In this document: positions 26,258 to 34,709 of the stretch, one piece after another
Layout of the letters: every line of letters begins with the position of its first letter
How positions within the stretch are numbered: the stretch's first letter is position 1
NCBI GenBank assembly: GCA_013001295.1
Contig: JABDMW010000031.1
Span: forward strand, 1-56,614
DNA length: 56,614 nt
Source of the DNA: Hyphomonadaceae bacterium
GTDB lineage: Bacteria; Pseudomonadota; Alphaproteobacteria; Caulobacterales; Maricaulaceae
Reading direction: 5' to 3'
The notes under the pieces: generated by a model
What the model was told of the DNA's origin: nothing
Seen by the model: only the letters and a program-made list of their open reading frames with translations
Database searches by the model: none
Program-made: the position numbers and the translations under genes

Positions 26258-28480
26258 ATGCTCAGATTTTTAGTTCTATTTTTCACCTGTTTTACGACCA
26301 TATTATGCGCCAACTTCTATGCCGATGCTCAAGAAGCCGTTGCCCGCAAAGCCGACCGGCCGCGCATCGGCTTGGTGCTGGGTGGTGGCGGGGCCCGCGG
26401 GCTCAGCCATGTCGGTGTGATCAAGGTTCTTGAAGACAATCAAATTCCCATTGATGTCATTGCCGGGACGAGTATGGGCGCAATCGTTGGGTCGCTATAT
26501 GCTTCCGGGTACAGTGCGGACGAAATCGAAAACATTGCGCGTGAACTCGACTGGAGCGATGTCTTTAATGACAATACGGCGCGACGCCGGGAAACGTTTA
26601 GACGCAAATCGGATGATTTCGGGTTTCTGACCGACTACAAGGTGACGTTTCGAAATGGCAATATCGTTCTGCCCGAGGGCATTATTCAAGGGCAAAACCT
26701 GTTCCTTGAATTGTCACGGCTTCTCGCAACCACCCGTTCTGTCGGCAAATTTGCCGATCTTCCTATTCCATTCAAGCTCGTGGCCACAGACCTTGAAACC
26801 GGGAACGCGGTGGTGATGGAGGACGGCGATCTGGCGACAGCCGTTTTTGCCTCCATGGCCATACCGGGATTTGTACCGCCAGTTGAACGCGAAGGGCGGA
26901 GGCTTCTGGACGGGGGACTCGTTAACAATGTTCCAGTCGATCTGGCCCGCCAATTGGGCGCGGATATCGTGATTGTCGTCAATGTCGGCGGCGATCCGAA
27001 GCCTGCCAGCGAAATTACCAATTTTATCGATGTCCTCCGGCAAACCCAGGTTTTGCTGACGCAGAACAATACCAATTTTCAAATCTCGACCATGGGATCG
27101 GAAGACATCTTGATCCTGCCGGAACTGGAAGGGTTGAGCATCGCCAGTTTTAACAAAGCTGCGGTGTTGATTGATCGGGGCAAGGAAGCCGCAAATCTTC
27201 GGGTCAACAATTTGCTTAAATACCGGTTAGATGATGTGAAATGGGCGCAGCACCTGTTCGAACGCCTATCCGTTCCCCAGGTCTCTCCTGTGATTGACCG
27301 GGTTGAGGTCGCGCAGGATTCCAATCTGTCCAATTCGGTCTTGCGCGCCGGCCTCAGCATTAAGTCCAATGAGCCGTTTGATGCCGATCGTCTCAATCGT
27401 GATATTGACCGTTTATACGCCCTCGGGGTGTTTTCCCGCATCACGTATAAAATTATCGAGGAAGGGGATGAAACCGTCCTGAGGGTTTCGGCAAAGACCA
27501 AAGACAGTAGCGACGGGTATTTTCGTATAGGGGTTTCCGTCGATTCAAATCTGGAAAACGAATCGAGCTTCAAGCTCGGCGTCAGTTACACCAAGCCGCA
27601 AATCAACCGATATGGCGGGGAGTGGCGCTCCGAAGTGATCATTGGCGATACGTTGGAAGCCTCAACGGAATTATACCAACCTTTGGGGAAATCTCAGCGG
27701 TTTTTCGTCAACCCGTCTTTGCTAGTCAACCGTGACAAGCAGGATTTCTTCGATATTGACGATCGCCGTCGCGGCGAGCTTAAGTCGCTGTTTTATGGCG
27801 CGAGTTTGCAAGGCGGCTTGCTCATCGGCCGTTGGGGCGAGCTTCGAGCCGGACTAACACGGGTGGAAGGTGAACTCAGTTTTACAGATGAATCGCTCAG
27901 AGACGCCAATTTGGATATCAGTGACGCCAGTGCGCTAGTTCAGTTTTCCGTCGATACGCTTGATACCTTGTCCTTCCCGACCAGCGGCAGCCTGCTGGTG
28001 GCACGTTATGAATATCATGATGAATTTTTAGGTGGGAATACTGAATTTAACGCTGCGAGCGTTCAAGCCTTTAAACCAACAACATTTAACCGTCATACGA
28101 TCGGGTTAGGGGCTCGCTTGTCCGGTTCAGATGGCCGCGACGCCAACGTCATCGGAACATCAGATCTTGGCGGTTTTCTATCGTTGTCCGGATTCAGTGA
28201 GGATGAACTGTCAGGCCAATATGCGGCGATGGCGCTCGCCACTTATTATTACAGGCTCAACCGTAAATCGACTTTGTTTGATGCGCCGATTTACTTGGGA
28301 GGTTCGCTCGAGGTCGGGAATGTCTATCAGGATTTTGATGATATCGGGTTTGATGATGCGGTTTATGCCGGAAGCTTGTTTGCGGGCTTGAAATCACCTA
28401 TCGGGCCTGTATTTATCGGAATTGGGACCAATGATGAAGGCAGTACATCCCTGTACTTTTCTATTGGTAGTTTCTTCTAG
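26258..28480 (+). CDS. Patatin-like phospholipase fused to an Omp85-type beta-barrel (PlpD-like)
   Basis: 740 residues in three parts. A signal peptide (to about residue 27) leads into a patatin lipase domain with the oxyanion motif LGGGGARGLSHVG, nucleophile S72 in GTSMG and D218 in LLDGGLVNN. A POTRA-like domain follows (about 345-415: PFDADRLNRDIDRLYALGVF), then a 16-strand-type barrel ending in the aromatic YFSIGSFF. This matches type Vd secretion proteins such as Pseudomonas PlpD (about 728 residues), where the lipase is exported through its own barrel. It stands alone without an operon partner upstream. Confidence 0.9.
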   Translation: MLRFLVLFFTCFTTILCANFYADAQEAVARKADRPRIGLVLGGGGARGLSHVGVIKVLEDNQIPIDVIAGTSMGAIVGSLYASGYSADEIENIARELDWSDVFNDNTARRRETFRRKSDDFGFLTDYKVTFRNGNIVLPEGIIQGQNLFLELSRLLATTRSVGKFADLPIPFKLVATDLETGNAVVMEDGDLATAVFASMAIPGFVPPVEREGRRLLDGGLVNNVPVDLARQLGADIVIVVNVGGDPKPASEITNFIDVLRQTQVLLTQNNTNFQISTMGSEDILILPELEGLSIASFNKAAVLIDRGKEAANLRVNNLLKYRLDDVKWAQHLFERLSVPQVSPVIDRVEVAQDSNLSNSVLRAGLSIKSNEPFDADRLNRDIDRLYALGVFSRITYKIIEEGDETVLRVSAKTKDSSDGYFRIGVSVDSNLENESSFKLGVSYTKPQINRYGGEWRSEVIIGDTLEASTELYQPLGKSQRFFVNPSLLVNRDKQDFFDIDDRRRGELKSLFYGASLQGGLLIGRWGELRAGLTRVEGELSFTDESLRDANLDISDASALVQFSVDTLDTLSFPTSGSLLVARYEYHDEFLGGNTEFNAASVQAFKPTTFNRHTIGLGARLSGSDGRDANVIGTSDLGGFLSLSGFSEDELSGQYAAMALATYYYRLNRKSTLFDAPIYLGGSLEVGNVYQDFDDIGFDDAVYAGSLFAGLKSPIGPVFIGIGTNDEGSTSLYFSIGSFF

Positions 28481-28530
28481 GGTTTTTCAAAAGCCTGGGT
28501 TAAGTTGCCGCCTGCAAACGGGAGGACGTC

Positions 28531-28962
28531 TTGAAAATCGCATTGTATGTTTTGTTAGGATTGGTGGTATTTGTGCTGGTTAGTTTTTACATTTTAGGAA
28601 AAAAATCGCAAAACGGGTCTGCCCCCGGTTTGGCAGATAACAAATTGGCGGAGTGCTCCTCCAAGCCCAATTGTGTCTCCAGTGAAGCCCGCACGCCTGA
28701 TGCTAAAAAAGTTGCACCTTTCAAAGCGAGCCAATGGGATGCCCTCAAAGGTGCCGTCAAAGCGAATGGTGGCGTCATCACGAACGAACAGGAAAACTAT
28801 TTTTCCGCCGAGTTCTCATCTTCAATTTTCAAGTTTGTCGATGACTTTGAAGCCCGTCGCAATGATGAATTTGTCCATGTCCGCTCGGCATCGCGTGTCG
28901 GGTATAGTGATCGCGGCGTCAATAAGAAGCGTATAGAGGTTTTACGTAACGCCATATCCTAA
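28531..28962 (+). CDS. DUF1499-family protein
   Basis: 143 residues: one N-terminal membrane helix (VLLGLVVFVLVSFYILG), then the DUF1499 region with CSSKPNCVSSEA, NYFSAEFSSSIFKFVDDFEA and VRSASRVGYSDRGVNKKRIE. The biochemical role of this family is unknown. The start is a TTG with GGGAGG 6-7 bp upstream. It precedes folE by 14 bp and is probably co-expressed with it. Confidence 0.8.
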   Translation: MKIALYVLLGLVVFVLVSFYILGKKSQNGSAPGLADNKLAECSSKPNCVSSEARTPDAKKVAPFKASQWDALKGAVKANGGVITNEQENYFSAEFSSSIFKFVDDFEARRNDEFVHVRSASRVGYSDRGVNKKRIEVLRNAIS

Positions 28963-28976
28963 AAAAGGGCCGCCTC

Positions 28977-29531
28977 ATGACACAGAAAATTGATCATGCC
29001 AAAGTCAAATCTTTGGTCTCAGAACTCCTCACAGCCTTGGGCGAAGACCCGAACCGGGAAGGCCTGAAAGAAACGCCGCGCCGGATCGCCAATTTCTGGC
29101 AGGAGTTCATCGAGTACGACGCCGGAAAACTGGACACGACCTTTGCGGCGGTCAAACACAATCAAATGGTGTGTGTGACCGGGATGAAAGTCTGGTCCAT
29201 GTGTGAACATCATATGCTGCCATTCTGGTGCGATGTTTCGATCGCATATATCGCCGATGACAAAGTGCTCGGCCTGTCGAAATTTGCCCGTATCGCCCAC
29301 AAACATGCCCATAAATTGACGCTGCAAGAGCAACTCGTGTCCGACATATCCGAAGAAGTGCGCGAAATAATAGGGACAGAAGACGTCGCTGTTCTGGCAA
29401 AGGGCGAGCATTTGTGCATGACCATGCGCGGTATCCAGACGCCGCACCGCATGATCTCCAGTGCGCTTGACGGCAAATTCCATGAAACAGCGCAACGTCT
29501 TGAATTCTTCAACCTCGTGAACAGTCAATAG
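28977..29531 (+). CDS. folE: GTP cyclohydrolase I
   Basis: First enzyme of tetrahydrofolate (pterin) synthesis, converting GTP to dihydroneopterin triphosphate. 184 residues. Zinc ligands and catalytic His are present in WSMCEHHMLPF and HLCMTMRGI; LGLSKFARI and the LQEQL stretch carry the substrate-binding Ser-Lys-Arg and Gln-Glu. The LQEQL reading replaces the more common QERL but retains the catalytic pair. It follows the DUF1499 gene and precedes the M24 peptidase gene by 3 bp. Confidence 0.93.
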   Translation: MTQKIDHAKVKSLVSELLTALGEDPNREGLKETPRRIANFWQEFIEYDAGKLDTTFAAVKHNQMVCVTGMKVWSMCEHHMLPFWCDVSIAYIADDKVLGLSKFARIAHKHAHKLTLQEQLVSDISEEVREIIGTEDVAVLAKGEHLCMTMRGIQTPHRMISSALDGKFHETAQRLEFFNLVNSQ

Positions 29532-29534
29532 TCT

Positions 29535-30797
29535 ATGCAATTTTCAAAACGCCAGTTCATCATGTCCACAAGCGCAGCCTTTGCGGGGGCAGGATTGGTG
29601 TCTTGCACGCCGAAAGTCGAAATTTCGGCTTCGGAACCAGCCCTGAAATCGATGGCGGGGAATGCCGTCAATATTACCGCCGCCGAGCATCAAACCCGGG
29701 TTGAGAAAGCCCAGCGCCTGATGCAGGAACAGGGCATCGGCGCGTTGTTGCTCGAAGCCGGCGCAAGCCTGCAGTATTTCACAGGCATTCAATGGTGGCG
29801 TTCCGAGCGCTTAACCGCCGCGATCATCCCTGCTGAAGGTGATCTGGCGATCGTTACACCGCATTTCGAAGAGCCCAGTATCCGCGAGAGCTTGATGGTG
29901 GGCGATGATGTGCGGGTCTGGAACGAACACGAAAGCCCGCATACATTGGTCGCCGGGATCTTGAATGATCGCGGTGTAACAGGCGGCAAAGTCGCGATTG
30001 AAGACACAGTGCGTTTCTTTGCGGTCAATGGTTTGCGACAAGCCGCCCCGCAATATGAGATCGTCTCGGGCGGACCGATTGTCTGGGGCTGCCGGATGAT
30101 TAAATCACCGGCAGAGTTGGCTTTGATGCAAACCGCGAATGACATAACCATGGCGGCCTATCGGCATACAATTCCCAAAGTTGAAGTGGGTATGACCCAA
30201 GGCGATATCAGCAACATCATGTCGAACGCGACACGGCAACTGGGCGCAGGGGTACAATTTTCCATGGCTTTGATCGGCGAAAGCAGCGCCTATCCGCACG
30301 GCTCAAATAAGCCTAAATCCGTTCATGAAGGGGATATTGTCCTGATGGATTGTGGCGCGAACGTATTCGGCTATGAGTCTGATATTTCACGTACTTTTGT
30401 CGTAAGCGAGCCCACAAAACGCCAGCGCGAAGTCTGGAACCTGGTACGTGACGGGCAGGCGCTGGCCTTTGAAACCGCGCAGAACGGTACGCCAACCGGT
30501 GTGATAGATGACACCGTACGCGCACTTTACGAAAGCAAAGGCTTTGGTCCGGATTATCAAACACCGGGCCTGCCGCACAGGCTCGGTCACGGCATTGGTC
30601 TTGAAGGACATGAAGAGGTCAATTTCGTGCGCGGCGAGACAACACCGCTTGCGCCGGGCATGTGTCTCTCCAATGAGCCGGGGCTTTATATTTACGGTGA
30701 GTTCGGTGTCCGACTTGAGGACTGTCTGTATATGACCGAGGCCGGCCCAAAATATTTCAGCACCCCACCGACAAGCCTCGATAATCCGATTGGGTAA
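29535..30797 (+). CDS. Exported M24-family aminopeptidase (Xaa-Pro peptidase-like), probable lipoprotein
   Basis: 420 residues with a Tat-like N-terminus (SKRQFIMSTSAAFAGAGL, with KR rather than RR) ending in a lipobox LVSC, so probable lipidation at Cys24. A creatinase-like N-domain precedes the pita-bread metalloprotease fold with ligands in LMDCGAN, YESDISRTF, RLGHGIG, SNEPG and VRLEDCLY. Family members remove N-terminal residues before proline. It is 3 bp behind folE, with a terminator at 30963 some 165 bp downstream. The physiological substrate is unknown. Confidence 0.88.
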   Translation: MQFSKRQFIMSTSAAFAGAGLVSCTPKVEISASEPALKSMAGNAVNITAAEHQTRVEKAQRLMQEQGIGALLLEAGASLQYFTGIQWWRSERLTAAIIPAEGDLAIVTPHFEEPSIRESLMVGDDVRVWNEHESPHTLVAGILNDRGVTGGKVAIEDTVRFFAVNGLRQAAPQYEIVSGGPIVWGCRMIKSPAELALMQTANDITMAAYRHTIPKVEVGMTQGDISNIMSNATRQLGAGVQFSMALIGESSAYPHGSNKPKSVHEGDIVLMDCGANVFGYESDISRTFVVSEPTKRQREVWNLVRDGQALAFETAQNGTPTGVIDDTVRALYESKGFGPDYQTPGLPHRLGHGIGLEGHEEVNFVRGETTPLAPGMCLSNEPGLYIYGEFGVRLEDCLYMTEAGPKYFSTPPTSLDNPIG

Positions 30798-30962
30798 GCC
30801 CACTTTCCCAGATGGCCTGAGAATTACACACCACCGAAGCATAAATGGAAGTTATTCGAAACATGTCGACATGAGTCTGGTCTTAGCTGGTTCGAGCGCG
30901 GTTTTACCTCTTAGTTTCTACTGAATTATCGTCGGGGGGCATTGATCATTTTTTCAGTTCTT

Positions 30963-30990
30963 AACGGCGGGCAGGTCCCGCCGTTTTGAT
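30963..30990 (+). terminator. Rho-independent terminator between the M24 peptidase and DUF4846 genes
   Basis: The inverted repeat AACGGCGGG / CCCGCCGTT with loop CAGGT is followed by TTGATTTG. It lies 165 bp after the peptidase stop; the 30798-30962 stretch in front of it shows no gene. Confidence 0.75.
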
Positions 30991-31050
30991 TTGTTGATTC
31001 CCCGAACAGTGTCAAAACTCCTTGAAAAATCATGCATTGCAAATTAACAC

Positions 31051-31069
31051 CTTGTGAAATTGTCACAAG
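31051..31069. promoter_or_regulatory. Inverted repeat just upstream of the DUF4846 gene
   Basis: CTTGTGA, spacer AATTG, TCACAAG forms a perfect 7+7 inverted repeat ending 12 bp before the ATG. It could be an operator or a small mRNA hairpin over the ribosome-binding region; no good ribosome site is otherwise visible. Confidence 0.35.
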
Positions 31070-31081
31070 TAAGATGAAGTT

Positions 31082-31939
31082 ATGCGCCCCGTAATATTTA
31101 AAATCTTCTTGGGCCTGGCGGTAATATTGTGCGCGATTTGCGTGCCTGCAATCGCACAAGTGTCCAGTTCCACCCACGCCTATAGCTGGCTGTCGTCTTA
31201 TGACAGTAATCAGTCGATTGAGAACCGTATCGCACCTCCGGCCGGGTATGAGAGAACGGCATGCGCCAGCGGGTCATTTTGTGATTGGCTGCGGAATTTA
31301 CAGCTCAAACAACCTGGCAGCCCGGTCCTGCACTATGACGGAACGATAAAACATGGTGCGGCGAGCCATGCCGTGATTGATATCGATACGGGAAAGAAAG
31401 ACCTGCAACAGTGTGCAGACGCGGTGATGCGGCTCAAGGCCGAATATCACTACGGGCAGCAGGAATTCAACCGTATCCACTTTAATTTTACCAGCGGCCA
31501 CAAAGTTTCGTTCAATGATTGGCGCCGCGGGAAAAAGCCGATTGTCAGCGGCAATAAAGTCAAATTTTCAGGTGCCAATTCGAAGACTGACAATAGCTAC
31601 GGCAATTTCAAAAAATATATGACGATCATCTTTTCCTACGCTGGAACTCTGTCGCTCAGCAAGGAAATGAAATCCGTCGATATCGCCGATATCCGTGTTG
31701 GTGATGTCTTTGTCTGGGGCGGGAGCCCCGGTCACGCGGTTTTGGTGATTGACGTCGCCAAAAATGACGCCGGACAGAAAATGTTCATGCTGGCGCAAAG
31801 CTATATGCCGGCCCAGGATATGCACATCCTGACCAACCCGTTCCACCCCGGTGAAGGCCCCTGGTATAGCGCCGAGTTCGAAAACGAACTGTTCACGCCG
31901 GAATGGCGCTTTGTAAAAGCCGATCTTAAACGGTTTTAA
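31082..31939 (+). CDS. DUF4846-family secreted protein
   Basis: 285 residues with a signal peptide (to about residue 25, PAIAQ). I recognise the strongly conserved family pattern: SGSFCDWLRNLQLKQPGSPV, DLQQCADAVMRLKAEY, NRIHFNFTSGH, DVFVWGGSPGHAVLVIDVA, LAQSYMPAQDMHIL and the ending LKRF. The family is best known from Bacteroidetes and its activity is not established; the GSPGHAV stretch with a buried Cys/His context might suggest an NlpC/P60-like fold, which is speculation. It is bounded by a terminator before and palindromic repeats after, as a single-gene unit. Confidence 0.8.
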   Translation: MRPVIFKIFLGLAVILCAICVPAIAQVSSSTHAYSWLSSYDSNQSIENRIAPPAGYERTACASGSFCDWLRNLQLKQPGSPVLHYDGTIKHGAASHAVIDIDTGKKDLQQCADAVMRLKAEYHYGQQEFNRIHFNFTSGHKVSFNDWRRGKKPIVSGNKVKFSGANSKTDNSYGNFKKYMTIIFSYAGTLSLSKEMKSVDIADIRVGDVFVWGGSPGHAVLVIDVAKNDAGQKMFMLAQSYMPAQDMHILTNPFHPGEGPWYSAEFENELFTPEWRFVKADLKRF

Positions 31940-31963
31940 TCAATAGACGGCTGAACCCTATTT

Positions 31964-32112
31964 CCTCTCCCGCTGGGAGAGGTCCGCGCGCCGGTAGGCG
32001 CTGCGGGGTGAGGGGAAGTTGATTCCGGAGATCGCGGTGGGAGAGAGGATTGTCAAAATATCCCCTCACCCGCAATTCGCTCCGCTCATGCGACCTCTCC
32101 CCCGAGGAGAGG
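31964..32112. repeat. Inverted pair of palindromic intergenic repeats (REP-like)
   Basis: The left copy (31964-32016) and right copy (32061-32112) are the same element in opposite orientation: TCCCCTCACCC, a variable middle, then GACCTCTCCC with a GGGAGAGG-type hairpin. The pair, 44 bp apart, could fold into a long stem. It occupies most of the 270 bp gene-free gap between the DUF4846 and Lon-like genes; reading frames crossing it are artefacts. Confidence 0.8.
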
Positions 32113-32209
32113 CAATGCTACGCGCCCTGGCTTCGGCGTTGATCGATAAAGATCAGAATAGATTGATCGCCGTCAAAAAATTATTTCTCGCGTCGTTATC
32201 AATCTGCAC

Positions 32210-34708
32210 ATGCAGAAAAATAAAAATCATTTGCTGGAAAACGAGAACCGAGTCGCTTTGAAGAAATTGCGTCGCGACACGAAATTGTCGGCAGTCAGTG
32301 CAAGCTCTGCAAAGTATGATGGCTTTTTAGGTCAGGATCGGGCGAAAGCAGCGGCTGAATTGGCTGCCAATATCGATGATAAAGGGTTCAACCTATTCGT
32401 GGCGGCGCCGAGGGCGACCCCCGTTTTACCGGCATTGAATTCGCTTTTGGAACAATTCTCAGCTGATCGTCCGACACCTGATGATTGGGCCTATGTGTTT
32501 AACTTTGCCAGCCCGCATTCTCCGAAAGCGTTGAGGTTTCCGGCCGGCAAAGCGAAGGTGTTCCGCGCTTCCGTTCGTGACATGATTCAAGACCTTATGG
32601 CGGCTATCCCGGCAGCGTTCGAGAAGCCGGACATTCAAAACCAGCGGCAAGCGTTGAAAGAAACGTTTAAGCAAAAGCAGGAAGACGCTTTCGAAAAACT
32701 CGGCGAAGATGCACGCGAGCGCGGTGTTGCAATTATGCGCACGCCCATGGGATTTTCCCTCGTGCCTATGCGCGACGATAAAGTGCTGGGTTCGGATGTC
32801 GTGAAAATGCTTTCCTCGGACAAACAAAAAGAGATTGAAGTCAACATAAAGCAAACTGAAAAAGAATTGCAGACTTTGGTGGAAACCGTCCCCAAATGGG
32901 AGCGGGAATTGCGCGACGGTTTACGCCGGTTGGAGCGTGAGACTGTCGAAGCCGCCATCACACAGTCAATCGAGGTCGCGAAGCGAGAGTTATGTGAATT
33001 TGCAGAGGCCTGTTCACACCTCGATGCCATTCGCCGTGACTTAGTTGATAATGTCGCCCTGTTTGTGCACTATCAGGAATTACAAGAAATATTACAGACC
33101 CAAAGTTCCGGTGATGACATTTCGTTGGGTCCGTTTGATCGCTATGATGTAAACGTTCTCGTCGACAATTCTGCGAAAAAAGTAGGTGCCCCTGTAATCG
33201 AGGAAAGCCATCCGACCTTAGCACATCTCGTTGGTCGCGTTGAGCACAGGGCCGAAGCCGGCGTTCTGACGACCAATTTTAAACTTATAAAACCCGGTGC
33301 GCTGCATTTGGCAAATGGTGGGTTTCTAATTCTGAATGCAAGCCGACTGCTCAGCGAACCGATGAGTTGGTTCGCGCTCAAGCGGGCGCTTCAGACCGGG
33401 TGTATCAAAACCGAAAGTTTGGCTGAAGCGTTGAACTTGACGTCAACGATCACATTGGAGCCCACACCTATACCTTTGTCGATTAAAATCATTATCGTTG
33501 GCAACCCGATCATTTATCACATGCTGACGGTTTATGATCCGGAATTTTCCGAGTTTTTCAAACTGTTGGCTGATTTTGAACATGACATCGACCGCTCACC
33601 TGAAAGCGAAGACGTTTACGGGCAATCTCTGATGGGGCTTGCTAAAGCCAAAGGTCTGTTAGCATTGAACAAGTCCGCCTGCGAAGCTCTCTTGGAAGAA
33701 TCCGCCCGCATTGCAGGGGACGCGGGAAAGCTGTCCCTTGCGATAGACCAACTTCAGGATCTCATGGTTGAAGCCAATCACAGAGCGTTGGCTCAGCGCC
33801 GCAAGAAGATAGATGCAGCGGATATCAAAGACACAATTGAAGCCAGGGATCACCGACAGGGCCGTATTCGCGACCGACTGCATGATTATATGATGCGCGG
33901 TGTTTCATTGATCGAAACCGAAGGAGAAACCGTCGGCCAGATCAACGGTCTTAGCGTCTATCAGTTTGGAAGCTATGCATTTGGGAAGCCGAACCGTATC
34001 ACGGCGCGCACGAGACCGGGGCCGGGTAAGGTGATTGATATTGAAAGAGAAGCGCGTCTCGGCGGACCCATCCACTCAAAAGGTGTTTTAATTTTGACCG
34101 GGTATCTGAGCGGACATTACGTCCCCAATAAACCGCTATCACTGTTGGCCAGTGTCGTTCTTGAGCAATCATATGGCGGCGTTGAGGGAGACAGTGCATC
34201 ATTGGCGGAACTCATTGCCTTGCTGTCTTCGCTTTCTGATCAACCGATCCGTCAGTCCTTTGCTGTCACCGGTGCTGTCAATCAGCACGGAGATGTCCAG
34301 GCGATCGGAGGAGCGAACCAAAAAATTGAGGGGTTCTTTGACTTGTGCGCAGCGCGCGGTCTGACCGGTGAACAGGGCGTCATCATACCGGCGAGTAATG
34401 TTCAGCATTTAATGTTACGGGCAGATGTCGTCGCTGCGTGTAAGTCCGGCGACTTTCACATATTTGCGGTTGAGAGTTTGGATGAAGCGTTGGAGCTTTT
34501 GTTGGGTCAAAGTGCATCCGATATACATGGCGCTGTTGAGAAAAAACTCCGTCAGTACGCGGCCGTATTTGAAAAGTCGCCGCAACGGCTGGATGACCAA
34601 CCTGCAGAAAGACTGCCCGAGAAAGATATTGCGGACGTTCCTCCGGACGGTCCACCAGCCGACCCCCCCGCTGATCCGCCCACCGATCCCCCGCAAAAGC
34701 GCGTCTAA
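32210..34708 (+). CDS. Lon-related protease (AAA_32 plus Lon C-terminal protease), ATPase motif degenerate
   Basis: 832 residues of the Lon-related family (E. coli YcbZ relatives). The C-terminal protease domain is intact: catalytic S662 in EGDSASLAEL and K705 in GANQKIEG, 43 residues apart as in Lon. The N-terminal AAA-like region keeps its shape (GQDRAKAA, DDWAYVFNFASPH, RTPMGFSLVP), but the Walker A position reads FVAAPRATPVLPA (61-75), with no GxxGxGK. The Walker B-like strand is GGFLILNA, with N for D. The C-terminal tail is proline-rich (PPADPPADPPTDPP). No good ribosome site precedes the ATG. The next gene starts 1 bp after its stop. Confidence 0.88.
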   Translation: MQKNKNHLLENENRVALKKLRRDTKLSAVSASSAKYDGFLGQDRAKAAAELAANIDDKGFNLFVAAPRATPVLPALNSLLEQFSADRPTPDDWAYVFNFASPHSPKALRFPAGKAKVFRASVRDMIQDLMAAIPAAFEKPDIQNQRQALKETFKQKQEDAFEKLGEDARERGVAIMRTPMGFSLVPMRDDKVLGSDVVKMLSSDKQKEIEVNIKQTEKELQTLVETVPKWERELRDGLRRLERETVEAAITQSIEVAKRELCEFAEACSHLDAIRRDLVDNVALFVHYQELQEILQTQSSGDDISLGPFDRYDVNVLVDNSAKKVGAPVIEESHPTLAHLVGRVEHRAEAGVLTTNFKLIKPGALHLANGGFLILNASRLLSEPMSWFALKRALQTGCIKTESLAEALNLTSTITLEPTPIPLSIKIIIVGNPIIYHMLTVYDPEFSEFFKLLADFEHDIDRSPESEDVYGQSLMGLAKAKGLLALNKSACEALLEESARIAGDAGKLSLAIDQLQDLMVEANHRALAQRRKKIDAADIKDTIEARDHRQGRIRDRLHDYMMRGVSLIETEGETVGQINGLSVYQFGSYAFGKPNRITARTRPGPGKVIDIEREARLGGPIHSKGVLILTGYLSGHYVPNKPLSLLASVVLEQSYGGVEGDSASLAELIALLSSLSDQPIRQSFAVTGAVNQHGDVQAIGGANQKIEGFFDLCAARGLTGEQGVIIPASNVQHLMLRADVVAACKSGDFHIFAVESLDEALELLLGQSASDIHGAVEKKLRQYAAVFEKSPQRLDDQPAERLPEKDIADVPPDGPPADPPADPPTDPPQKRV

Positions 34709-34709
34709 C

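Noticed and set aside
28977-29531. FolE reads LQEQL where the common motif is QERL
   Set aside because: The catalytic Gln-Glu, the zinc ligands and the Ser-Lys-Arg stretch are all retained, so this is ordinary family variation.
32019-32261. An 80-residue plus-strand frame between the DUF4846 and Lon-like genes
   Set aside because: It runs through the palindromic repeat pair; the PHPQFAPLMRPLPRG reading is a known kind of repeat artefact and its end overlaps the Lon-like gene.
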